Source: Lindgomyces ingoldianus (Eukaryota; Ascomycota; Dothideomycetes; Pleosporales; Lindgomycetaceae). From it: a DNA stretch of 64,000 nt. The position numbers were made by a program, and so were the translations under genes. The notes below the pieces were generated by a model. That model saw only the letters and a program-made list of their open reading frames with translations, was not told where the DNA came from and did not search any database. Every line of letters begins with the position of its first letter. Position 1 is the stretch's first letter. The stretch spans positions 4,312 through 68,311 of the forward strand of contig NW_022985194.1 of the NCBI RefSeq assembly GCF_010093535.1, in the 5' to 3' direction. Positions 47,519 to 58,206 of this stretch are shown here, in pieces.

Positions 47519-49349
47519 ATGGCACTTCTCCGGCGATACGGCGCCTACCTAGCCATTGCTGCCGCTTTTGTCTACTTCCTCTACACTCTTAGTTTCCCAT
47601 ACCAGTCGGAACCGAGCGAGGTGCCCCATCGCCACAATCAACATGGCGGTAGTAAACAAGCCCCGCAACAAGGGTCTTACAAATGGGCCAAAATACCCCT
47701 CAAGCACCCCGTAACCTCCATGATCCCGCTGCCCACTGGCTCCCCCCTTCCGCTCCCAAAGATCCAATTCGACTTCGGCACGGAGGACAAGACGGCAAAA
47801 AATATAAGAGAGAAAAGGCTAACTGAAGTAAAGAAGGCGTTTGAGAGATGCTGGAGGTCTTACCGTGAAAGGGCGTGGATGCAGGACGAGTTGGAGCCTA
47901 TCACCGGAGGATCAAAGAACCCATTTGGAGGATGGGCAGCTACGTTGATCGATGCGCTCGACACGCTGTGGATAATGGACCTACAAGAAGAATTCCACTC
48001 GGCAATGAAAGATGTGGCTGCGATTGATTTCGGAAGGACGGATTCGGAACGGGTGAACGTGTTTGAGACAAATATCAGGCATCTTGGTGGGCTGTTAGCT
48101 GCATACGAACTCAGTGGCGAGAAGATTCTCTTGCAGAAAGCAAAGGAGGTGGGCGAAATGCTATATCATGCATTTGACACACCTAATCGTATGCCCATAA
48201 CAAGATGGGATTTTCACAAGGCAGGCGCGGGCAAAGCGCAAGTTGCTGATGAAACGGTTCTGGTTGCCGAGATTGGCTCTCTCACCATGGAGTTCTCCCG
48301 TCTCTCCCAGCTTACCAATGATCCGAAGTGGTACGACGCCATCAGTCGCATTATGGAAGTCTTCGAGAAACAGCAAGGCAAGACTAGATTGCCCGGCATG
48401 TGGCCCATCGTAGTAAACGCCAGGAAGCCCGACTTCACCCAGGATACTGGATTTACTTTGGCAGCCATGGCCGATTCTCTGTACGAGTACTTGCCGAAGA
48501 CATATGCTCTGCTTGGCGGCCTGAATCCTCTGTACAAGAAGCTATACCAGGGATCGATGAAGACCGCTATCAGGCACACACTGTACCGACCAATGACTCC
48601 CGAAAACGCCGATATCCTTATGTCCGGTTTCGTCCGTGCAGAAGGGTCTGAAGCTAATCTCTACCCTGAAATGCAGCACTTAGTATGTTTCGCTGGAGGC
48701 ATGTTTGCCCTTGGCGGCAAAATCTTCGAAAATGAGGAGCACGTTGCGATTGGTCGGAAGCTCGCCGATGGTTGTGTATGGGCTTACAAAGCCCTACCCT
48801 TTGGTATCATGCCAGAAGTTTCCCATCTCTACGCATGCCCTAATACCACTGAATGCGACTGGGACGAGCAGATCTGGAAGGACGAGGTAGCAAGAAGGGC
48901 AGACTTGGGCACTGAAAAGGATCCTCTGCAGAACATAGCTAACTTGAGATTACCGAAAGGCTTTACTGCCATAAACGATCGACGTTACATCCTTCGGCCG
49001 GAGGCAATTGAGAGCGTATTCATTCTATATCGAATCACTGGTCAACAGCAGTGGCAGGCAGCTGCTTGGGATATGTTCACGGCCATCCAGCAGAATACCC
49101 AAACCGACTTGGCGAATGCTGCGTTGATAGATGTTTCTGTGTCAGACTCATCGCCGCCGAAGATGGATTCTATGGAGGTAAGTCTTATTATTATTTGTTG
49201 GATGAAAAGGGATCGCTGACATGGTGCAGAGTTTTTGGATGGCAGAAACTTTGAAGTATTTCTATCTTATTTTCAGCGAGCCCAACGTTATCAGCCTAGA
49301 CGACTACGTATTCAATACCGAGGCACATCCCTTGAAAATCCCGAAATGA
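47519..49349 (+). CDS. Class I alpha-1,2-mannosidase (GH47), type II membrane protein
   Basis: Exons 47519-49177 and 49230-49349 (52-nt intron, GTAAGT donor, CTGAC branch) give 592 residues. A short cytosolic N-terminus is followed by a signal anchor at about residues 8-26, then a Pro-rich stem and the GH47 catalytic domain from about 95. Motifs: [12 protein letters not shown] (142-153), [46 protein letters not shown] (about 491-508), [12 protein letters not shown] and the calcium-binding NTEAHP near the end (582-587). GH47 enzymes trim Man(alpha1-2)Man linkages from N-glycans in ER or Golgi or mark misfolded glycoproteins for ERAD. The compact form with signal anchor suggests a secretory-pathway processing enzyme; ER versus Golgi cannot be decided. 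Without the terminal exon the NTEAHP motif would be missing. Confidence 0.95.
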
Positions 49350-50089
49350 GGATGCTGACATATAAGAGATAAGCCGTTATCTTTATTTGAGAGCAGCCCC
49401 AGTGGTCCCGGTGCTGTCTGCGGATCTGAAGCAACACACTTTGTATATTGAATTGTAACCATAGTTGTATTCAGCAACTGCCCCATCTCCCGGTAGCGTG
49501 TCGGCGCTCAAGACGGTTGTTCAAGGTGGATGTAGATACCCATCACCAGTACACGAGAAATCAAAGTATTTGCAGACCATTGTTGGGTTGTCCAGGGATG
49601 ACGTCTATCCCAGGACATGGGAGTCTCTTTCAAGCCTGTTATTGCAGCAGTATTTATTGTACTCCAAGACTTTCTCGTCCTAGGTGTTGCACGCAAATCT
49701 CCGGCTGATCTTACTCCACCTTAGTCGACTGACCTTCCTCAGTTCTGGCACTCTTTCTGACATTCCGTAGTCACAATCCTATCCTATTTCCAATAATCAA
49801 TTCCACATAATACGTCAGATCTAGCACACAATTGCTGGAAGATATGCTCGGATTCATTGTCTTGTTGGCCGATAGTTCGCCTGTAGCACTCGAATTGTGG
49901 GCTTTACGGCGAATTCATGAATACAAGGCGAAGGAAGTTGGAGAACTTGCACGCTCCTGATTTCCAAGCAACAAAATCTCGAAAACGCAAGTTTCAAGGT
50001 GTGATTGGAGATTTTGTATAGCTCAAGGGAAGAGAGAACCTACACTTTGAGTTATCTGACACTTCTCCTTTTTTTTTTTTTACTGTGTT
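49350..50089. other. Intergenic, 740 bp
   Basis: No gene-like frame with codon bias or family match was seen. A T11-13 run occurs at about 50070. It likely contains the mannosidase terminator and the relic 5' region of the NmrA-like pseudogene. Confidence 0.5.
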
Positions 50090-51110
50090 CAGTATTGGAG
50101 TTCCTTCAAATCATTCCTCTCAAGTTATTGCCGCAGAAGGAATAGGAATACTAACCTCCTCAAAAGCCATCCTAGCCATCTTCGAAGCAACAGGCTACCA
50201 AGTCAGCCGCCATACTTATCCTCAACCCTCAACCCTACCCTAACACTCTTCAAGGAGATTCTGTAGTCCAGTACTTCCTACGCCACCCAAAGTCACCCTA
50301 CCAAATTCGCACGCCCACCCGCAACCTCGGTTCCGCCAAACCCACTCGACTTTCCACTGCCGAGGCTTCCATTGTCCAGGCCGACCTCAAGTCCCTCACA
50401 AGCCTCTCAGCCACGCTCGCAGGCATGTACCTCGTAACTTATTTCTTCTCCTGTGGTTCCCGGCCAAAGAAATCGAACAAGGCAAACGTGCGCTCGACAC
50501 CCCAGCCACCTCCCAAACGCTCAAACGCCTAATTTTCAGCTCTCTACCCTTCAGTCACTGAGAATTCCGGCGGCAAGTTCAAGAAAATGATGCACTTTGA
50601 CTCGGAAGCCGAAATCGTGATGCAGAAAACGTCCATCGAGAGTTGTGGCAGAAAACGGTGTTGTGGATTTCAACGTATTTCCTGTTGTGGCTGCAATTCC
50701 CGGCGGTTTTTGCGCCGAGGAAGGAGGGGGAGGAAGGTTAGATTTGGATCTTGCGGCTTCCGGCAAAGAAGACGAAGATGCCGATGGTAGATATTGGTAA
50801 TACGAGGAAGTTTGTTGATGGGATTGTTGCCAAAGGTGTCAGGGGCTTTGGGGAAAGGACGGTGAGTATGGTTTCTGGGGGCGAGGTCACTCAAACCAAG
50901 GTTCTGGATATTTGGGGTAAGTTTGTTGGGCGAAATGTTGGATTTCAGACGGCCGTTGTGGGAGAATATGAAGAGTATATTAAGAGCTTGGGATTGCGTG
51001 AGATGATCTACAAGGATATGGAGGGTGTATCGCAGTTTTTGGGGAATTTAGACAAGCGGTTTTTGCCACGGAGGGGTTTGCGCAGGTGTGTGGATTTGAA
51101 CGTGGGCTAG
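50090..51110 (+). pseudogene. NmrA-like NAD(P)-binding protein pseudogene
   Basis: Joined frames resemble an NmrA/HSCARG-type protein, a regulatory or redox-sensing Rossmann fold. About 50228-50420 gives GDSVVQYFLRHP, YQIRTPTRNL and VQADLKSLTSLSATLAGMY, matching the Rossmann start and the ADL..SL segment. KEIEQGKRALDTP follows at about 50467, then an RLIFSSLP block. The tail from 50775 gives VDIGNTRKFVDGIV and GGEVTQTKVLDIWGK, a typical NmrA C-terminal stretch, ending at 51110. Several frameshifts and missing bits separate the blocks. Lesions are mostly small indels rather than RIP-type transitions, so decay seems old. Confidence 0.7.
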
Positions 51111-51447
51111 GTTGGAGAGATTGCACTAATGTTGTATACAGATTCTACCCCAGGGAGAGAAGTTGAGAGGTTAGGAAGAATATGTCAATATGGAGAATTG
51201 GGAGGGCTTGCTTGCTTAATAATGAGCAGGGTACATTGCTGAAATGGGCAACTGACTCTCTACAGAATCATTATTAGCAAGCGATCTTTAAGGTTTCCAC
51301 TCTTCTTCGTATGTTGCGTAGTAGCCAAGGATATGTTATCAACCAGACGCCGTATTTGAAAGATTTCAAGGGTGTCCCATCATTGTTATCCAGGGTTACC
51401 AAGCTACCTACAACAGATAGCATATTATGAAGAAAGTAGGCCTAAGT
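51111..51447. other. Intergenic, UCH37-like gene 3' region
   Basis: 337 bp with no gene. The end of the ubiquitin hydrolase gene is at 51448. Confidence 0.5.
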
Positions 51448-53226
51448 TTACTTAGTAGACTTAGTGAATCTATCCAGATTTGCCTCAAGGTATCCATTTG
51501 CCGCCAACTTCTGAAGCCAGAGAGAGATGACCGGGCCGTAATCCCATCGCCTCTCGTTAGCCTTAGCATCCTCTTCAGCCTCAACTGTCATCTCATTCAT
51601 TATACTCTCTTGCAGCTTCGACTGCTCTTGCAGCAACCCATCTCGTCGACGGACCAGATGCGACAAATCCTCACCATCAATCCTTTTCTGGACGTAGTCT
51701 GGAACCATAGCCACGCTGAGCTGATCCTGGAATGTTCCGAGCGAAGTGAGCAAGCCTGGGCTGGTCATTGCATCGGGAAGGGTTCTATCCTCGTTAGAGA
51801 TCCAAAAAGCGGACCAGTCCTTATCGATTGAGTCGAGCCGCGCCTCTACGGCTTTGTAAATGGCAATGTTGGTGCGCATATCCTTTCGAAGGCCAACGAG
51901 GGGAGACTGAGTCAGGGCCATAACATTATAGTCGTTGTCACCTGCGGCCTGCATGACCGCACCAATCTTGCCGGCAACGATGCTGATCCAGTCGTACTCG
52001 TCCTTGAACTTACCAATGGACGTTGGCTGCGCATCCATGCCGTCCAATTTCCAAACCTCGCCGTCGATAGGAAGAAAGGCTATGAAATGGTTGGCGTTGT
52101 CCTCGATACTCTCTGCGGAATCAGTTGATTTGCGGCGATCCTCTCGCCACATACGGCGAGATTTTTGGGTTTTGGCGACCTTTAAGGCCAATCGCTGATC
52201 TTCTTGTAGCATATCCTGCTTTTTGGCGAATGAATTGTGGATTCGCTTTACGAATTCGAAGCTAGAGAGAGCCTGGCCGCGCTGGTATGGCGTTAAGCCC
52301 TGCGAATACTCCTTGAACTGCTGAAGGTGATCGCCGATGTCGACGCCTTTGAGGTTCAGGAGGATGTTAAGTATGGCAAGAGTAGCGCAACTATTTTGGG
52401 CAGGCAATTGGTTGGCAAACCAGACATTCTCAGGGCAATCCGCTTCTTCGTTCTCAGCGTCAACGGGACGGAAACGAAAGAGGAGAATAATGCCGTAGAC
52501 TGGCTGAGGCATATCCATGATGGCATCTGGAGTGGCTGCGTAGGACTCGCGAACGCAAACGCCATTCACGCCCATTTCTCGAATCATGGCGGAGAAAAAG
52601 ACTGGATCAGACTCAATCTCACAGAAGCCTTGCCAGGTGTTCTTGTCGTGTACAGTAGCAGGAAGGTGGGGAGGACTTGGGTATTTCTCTTCCTTCTCAG
52701 CCTTCTCGCCATTTAGAGGAGTAGTTGGAGCTTCCGGCGAATCCTTCTTGCCGGAGCTGCTTGGGGCCCCTGGCGTCTTCGTGCTAGAGGTGCCTGAGGC
52801 CTCTAGCATCTCCTTCTTGCTGGCCGTGCTTGGAGATACGCGAGCTTTTTTCTTGCTTAGATTCTCCAAGTGGGAAGTCTCAGGAGACAGGGATCGTTTC
52901 TTGGGGTCAGGGGAGATTGACTTTGGGTTGTTGACAGCTGATCCCTTTTCAACGGTAGACTTAGAAGGCGAGGTCGATTTCTTGCCGGTGGAAGGCTTTC
53001 TCGTGAGGGCTTTTATTTTGTATGGCTCTGGAGCCGTGGATTTCTCGGTTGTGGCCGCTTCTTTGGTAGCGGCAAGTTTGCTCGTAGTCGGCTTAGATGT
53101 AACTTGCTTGCGATTGCAGGGGTCTGTGGCATTGATAACACAATCAGATGGTACCTTGCGTTTTGGCGCTGGGCTCTGCTTGGATACGGGCTCAAAGGCC
53201 GAATCAGACGAATTGGAACCAGCCAT
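51448..53226 (-). CDS. UCH37-type ubiquitin C-terminal hydrolase (peptidase C12)
   Basis: Single exon, 592 residues from the ATG at 53226; an in-frame ATG at 53289 would add 21 residues, but MAGSNSS looks like the real start. Residues about 10-190 are disordered, rich in Ser, Pro and Lys, probably nuclear. The UCH domain spans about 195-415: active Cys 280 (NSCATLAILNILLN), His 380 (NHFIAFLPIDGEVWKLDG) and Asp 395 of the LDG; the oxyanion Gln of FANQ lies seven residues before the Cys. C-terminal helices ending WDYGPVISLWLQKL resemble the ULD of UCH37, which binds proteasome or INO80-type partners. It removes ubiquitin from chain ends. Budding yeast lacks this long form; S. pombe Uch2 is the likely relative. 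Divergent from POM152. Confidence 0.94.
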   Translation of the reverse strand: MAGSNSSDSAFEPVSKQSPAPKRKVPSDCVINATDPCNRKQVTSKPTTSKLAATKEAATTEKSTAPEPYKIKALTRKPSTGKKSTSPSKSTVEKGSAVNNPKSISPDPKKRSLSPETSHLENLSKKKARVSPSTASKKEMLEASGTSSTKTPGAPSSSGKKDSPEAPTTPLNGEKAEKEEKYPSPPHLPATVHDKNTWQGFCEIESDPVFFSAMIREMGVNGVCVRESYAATPDAIMDMPQPVYGIILLFRFRPVDAENEEADCPENVWFANQLPAQNSCATLAILNILLNLKGVDIGDHLQQFKEYSQGLTPYQRGQALSSFEFVKRIHNSFAKKQDMLQEDQRLALKVAKTQKSRRMWREDRRKSTDSAESIEDNANHFIAFLPIDGEVWKLDGMDAQPTSIGKFKDEYDWISIVAGKIGAVMQAAGDNDYNVMALTQSPLVGLRKDMRTNIAIYKAVEARLDSIDKDWSAFWISNEDRTLPDAMTSPGLLTSLGTFQDQLSVAMVPDYVQKRIDGEDLSHLVRRRDGLLQEQSKLQESIMNEMTVEAEEDAKANERRWDYGPVISLWLQKLAANGYLEANLDRFTKSTK

Positions 53227-53828
53227 TGTATGTTCAAGGGAGTGAATCGATGGTAGAAAAGCGCGTTGAAGGAGGCTGAAGGAGATCACCAGGAAGGAGC
53301 ATGATGAGAGAGTATTTATGTGGGAGCCGGCCTAATCTAGCTATTATCCCGTCGCACGATCAATAAAATGTTCGCTTTGACTTGGCACTCTTGGAAGGGA
53401 GATGAAGTGGAGAGAGAGAAGGTGAAGGCGCAAGGACGGATATTCGCGTCCACGATTCGCCAAGGACCATTTTGCATGGGGCCGTCTATGCACTCATGTC
53501 AGAGTAGATGGGATGCACTCCTCGTGATACACTCAGCGTTTGCCAGAAATGCGAGACCGGACAGAATGATGAATGTATCAAGCAGAATTTGGAGTATGGC
53601 GTCTCGGGGGTTGACGATGGTGCGCTGTCACGTGGTGGCCCAAGCTTTCAGCCCTATGATGCGCGGTCCAAACGACGCGACTGAAATTTGGTTTGAGAGC
53701 AGTAGAAACATTCTCTACTCCACACCACACCACCCACGGCGATCCCACACACCACGCCTTTCTCACCCTCCCACTCCCTCCCAATCTATGACAGCGTCCT
53801 CCCTCCATCTTCTTTGCAACACGATGCG
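53227..53828. promoter_or_regulatory. Bidirectional promoter, UCH37-like and POM152
   Basis: 602 bp separates the two divergent start codons. A CACGTG box sits at 53629-53634, and a CT-rich stretch lies before POM152 at about 53756-53790. Short frames here are chance. No other gene seen. Confidence 0.6.
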
Positions 53829-56800
53829 ATGAATGGGACTCCTCGCCGAGGACCAGGCGGATTCCCCGCCACCCCCCAGACAGCCGCGCGCTCTCCAGGA
53901 GCAAGCAGTCCCAATGGCTCGACTACCAGCCGTCCAAATGTGGGTATGCCGCTGCCCGAAGTCCCGCGACCCGCTGGGGACAGCAAGACGGGGCCTCTAA
54001 TACCTACCACCATTCTCGACGCCCCGACACAGCGCTTCTACGTCCTAGCCATCTACGTCGGCCTGTGGGCATGGCGGTTATACGACTTCTATACACTGGC
54101 GATAGACGAGGAGGAATCGCTGGCTCTATGCCTGAGATGGTGCTTCTTCGATATGACCTTCATCTTTTGTTTGCCTTTGTTTGAAATCCCGTGGCTGGAG
54201 TGGAGCAATGCCACGGCCTTCGTGCTGTTTATGCTGCATGCGGCCTTGGACGTTATGCTCATGTTCCGGATTGGCGTTCCCGTGCAGACTTGGCTGCTCT
54301 CCTTTCTGGCTTTCTTCTTCGACAGCGAGCTAGCAATCAGCGAGCGGAGCGTCAAGCCCGGGCCTATCTTGCACAACGCGTCCCTGATCTTGGGAAAGCA
54401 GATTATTCACATTCTGCCAGAAGGGTATGCACAAAATATCCGGCCATTTACATAGAAGATTCTAACAGGATTAGCTCTGCTATTTTGAACCCCAACAGAG
54501 AGCCCTTCTGCCTCAATTCCTCCATCACGCAGCTCGAGATCCCTATACAGATCAACCAAACCGAGCCCGTGGAAATCGAACTCATTCGAATAGACATTGA
54601 TACAAATCAGAATGAGACGATCCTCATCAAGAAGGGTGAGATGAAGGCCCTGTTGAAAAAGGCGAGGAAGTTAATCAAAGTGGTGGATCCTTCCAGCCCC
54701 CTGGTGCTGCGGCACACAGTAAAGAAGACGGGCGTCTATCTGTTGAAGAAAGTCTTGGACCAGTCTAAGCTTGAGGTTCGCCCAAGAGCGTCGAGTCTTA
54801 TCGTAGCTCCATGTCCACAATCTCGTGTGAAACCCACGGGAAATAGCCGTTGTCGTAATGACCTCTCCAATGTTTCTTTAGAGATTGAAGGCATTGCACC
54901 TCTCCGCATCAAGTACCGAACAACGGTCGATGGCCGCCCGCGAGAGGCCTCCGAGTTCCAAAGCCTTCAACCAGATGATTTCGTCTCCCCGCTCTCAAAA
55001 CACACATCGCAAGCTTTGATTCAGAGCAATCGGCAGGATGTGTCCTGGGCGCGGTCTCAAAAGGTCACAGTAGCGCTGAACGAAACTCTCTTAAACAGTG
55101 GCGTTTGGACTTACGCAGTCGAGGAAGTCGAGGATGCACTTGGAAATATTATCAACTACATCCCCTCCGATGATGAGGACCGACCAAAGCAGAAGGTCAC
55201 CGGAATTCAACAGGCCTTCACAGTTCACGAGCGACCCAATGTCTACCTCAAAGGATGCACTCCACAGCAGCCCCTGCAGGTTGCAAAGGGCAACATAGAC
55301 CGCCTCCCCATCAAGTATGGTTCAACCGGAAAAACTGCGATTGATGGAGCCCACACCATCGAATACCTCTTCACAGCTGGAGCAGATCTTACTTCAGATG
55401 GAGATCATAGTCCGAACGCAGAGCTGAAGAAGCAGACCATGAAGACTAATCGAGAGCAGCCGCTTATCTCAGCGAGCGGTCTGTACACCATAAAGTCCGT
55501 CGCCACTGAATTCTGCGGGGGCGAGGTTCTCGAGCCTGCCTCATGCTTACTCCAGAACCCTCCGGAACCAGAGCTGTACCTATCAAGCGAGGATATTGTG
55601 GATAAGTGCGCCGGCAATCCAATCGGTCTGCGCGTTGGCTTGGATCTTATCGGTACCCCACCTTTTACCATCCGCTATACAGAGCAAAAGAAAGGTCACC
55701 GAAAGTATCCACGCGTTACCACCGTTACTGCGTTGAGGAGTACTATCGATTTAACTCCAGACGAGGCAGGCCACTACTCCTATACTTTCGATTCCATCAC
55801 AGACTTTGTTTACAAAGAGCGCGCGTTACATAACCTCGTTCTGCAACAGGACGTGAAGCCTTCGGCATCCGCTCATTTCATTGAAGGAAATGAGTCGAAG
55901 AAGGCTTGCATTGACGACTCTGTGGAATTTGACGTCAAACTTCAAGGAGAAGGTCCATGGAAGCTAGAGTACGAATTGGTCCACAACGGAAAGCGTACCA
56001 AGTACGCCACCAACGTGGAGGAGGAACATTACACTATAAAGACCCAGAAGCTGAACAATGGCGGCGAATATACCGTATCGTTGGCCAGTATTACTGACAA
56101 GATGGGGTGCAAGGAATTCCTGAGCCAAGGGGTGAAAGTCAATGTCCGCCATGAGCGTCCGAAGGCCTATTTTGGACACATCGAAAGCAAACAAGCCGTC
56201 AGAGCGCTTGAAGGAAAGGATGTGGGACTTCCCCTGCGTCTTACTGGTGAAAAGCCTTGGACGTTGGAATATGAGAATATTGATACTGGAGACGTCAAGA
56301 AGACAACCGTTTACAGTGCTAACGACAAGATCGATATCAAGTCTGCAGGTACCTATCAGCTCTTGTCTGTTAGGGACTCGATATGCCCTGGCGTGATTGA
56401 CGAGAAGGCAAGCCGGTTTGATGTTGCATGGATTCCTCGGCCAAAGATCAGTGTTGCCGAGTCCGCAACGATGGTTCGTGAGGGAGAAAGGTTCATCAAA
56501 GAGGCTGTCTGCGAGGGTGACGAAGATACTTTTGACGTCCTTCTGAGTGGTAAGTGTGCCCACCTCCTATCCGATACCTGATAAACTAACAGTATCTCAG
56601 GGAACCCCCCCTTTGATGTCTCGTACCAACGGCGTTTAATGGACAAGAAGAACGGAAACACTGCTGCTCTTACACCGAAGGAACTTCGCGCCGTAGGTGG
56701 CGCCACGTCTATCCGCGCAGAAACGTCACATGCCGGCACGTACGAGTATAAATTCATTCAGCTTGCCGATAGCAAGTACGACCATTCTTCCAAGCACTTT

Positions 56801-57730
56801 GCCCCCCTTACCGTACAACAAACCGTCAATCCACGACCAAATGCTCGTTTCAACAACCCTGGAAAGACATATAGCTACTGTTCACGTGAAGCAGATGGTG
56901 AAGAAGTCATCCCAATGACCTTTGAGGGCGTACCACCCTTCTACCTCGAAGTTGAGATCAAGCACCACGGCACGCCGAAACCAGAAATCAGCATTCACAA
57001 GAACATCCAGTCCCTGAAATACGACCTTAAAATCGAGCATCGCAAGCTACATCTCGGACACTCGGCAATATCCATCCGCAAGATCCGCGATGCGAGGGGT
57101 TGTACCCGGAAGTCTACGCCAGGGGGTCCAAGAGTGCAAATCAGTGTCCACGACGCCCCAACTGCTACCGCCTTAGAAGATCGCATGGATTTCTGCGTGG
57201 GCGAAAGATTGTCCTTTGCACTGGGTGGTCAAGTACCGTTTACAGTATACTACACCTTCGAAAAACAAGAACGCAAAGCTTCAAACTCTGGCACCACCTT
57301 CCGTCGTCTCGCCGAGCTCCCTGGATCTTTCACCATAACCGGTCTCCGAGACTCTGCATCCGAGTGTCTAGCCTCCCTTAATTTAACCAAGGAAATCCAT
57401 CCCATACCTTCGGTCCGTCTATCCGGTGGCCTCGTCTCTGAAGTTGATATTCATGAAGGTGGAGGCACGGATCTGGAGTTCCAATTTTGGGGTACCCCGC
57501 CTTTTGAGTTCACATATACGCGGAGTACAAATGCGCAGAGGGGCCGTAAGAGTAAGGTATTAGAGATTAGGACTGAGGTCTCGCATGAACACCACATGGG
57601 TATTCCCGTGCAGGAAGAGGGAACGTACGAAGTTGTGAGCATCAAGGATCGGTGGTGTAGTTTTACGAAGGTGGTTGAAGGGGTGGATGGGAAGGTTGGA
57701 ACTGGAGGACAGAAGCTATTGACATATTGA
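53829..57730 (+). CDS. POM152: Nuclear pore membrane protein POM152
   Basis: Exons 53829-54424, 54475-56549 and 56601-57730 give 1,266 residues. The two introns (50 and 51 nt) have TCTAAC/ACTAAC branch sites. The N-terminus is low-complexity, then several hydrophobic helices at about residues 62-170 (FYVLAIYVGLWAWRLYDF, CLRWCFFDMTFIFCLPLF, TAFVLFMLHAALDVMLMF, WLLSFLAFFF). After this, the lumenal part of about 1,050 residues contains repeated Ig-like units, each with a PFxLxY/TY-type strand (APLRIKYRTTV, PPFTIRYTEQ, GPWKLEYELV, KPWTLEYENI, PPFDVSYQRR, VPFTVYYTFE, PPFEFTYTRS). This is the membrane-ring nucleoporin that anchors the nuclear pore and arches through the perinuclear space. The length fits fungal Pom152. 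The start was taken at the MNGTP methionine. Confidence 0.96.
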
Positions 57731-58206
57731 TAGGGATGGCATTGGTATGGAGAGGAGACGAATGGGGGAGTGCATTTTTCGGTGTTTGGGAAAGAGGTTG
57801 TGGTCATTGATCTTTTTTTTCTTTCGGTCTTTGAAAAAGAAATATGGTTCACTTTGTAGTGGAATTAGCATAAGATTTCCTTGGGATTGTTAGCAGTTGA
57901 CGCGTCAGTCAGTCAGTAATGCGGAGTTGATACCCAATACCGTTATTGATTAGGGAGTGACTTGCTTCTTCATGAAAGACCATCAATCGCAGCACCAGTG
58001 GATATTAAAGCCAATGTTGAAAGGGGCTATTCGAAATCTTCGACACAGTTAAGTTCAACAAATAGAGACAGCCATCACTAGAGAGCTCCCTATCACTTCA
58101 ACTTTCAGATCTGAGGATGTACCAATTTAACGAGTGCCAACAGAAAAGCTATGTACCATTATTACGGAGCGGCTCCAACAGGCCGAAGACTATGTATGAC
58201 AAGCAA
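57731..58206. other. Convergent 3' intergenic region
   Basis: 476 bp between the stop codons of POM152 (+) and niiA (-). A T-rich run at about 57812-57826 may belong to the POM152 terminator. No gene seen. Confidence 0.5.

Noticed and set aside
53368..53904. Open frames in the UCH37/POM152 intergenic region
   Set aside because: Overlap on both strands, Ser/His/Arg-rich without motifs; the interval behaves as a divergent promoter.
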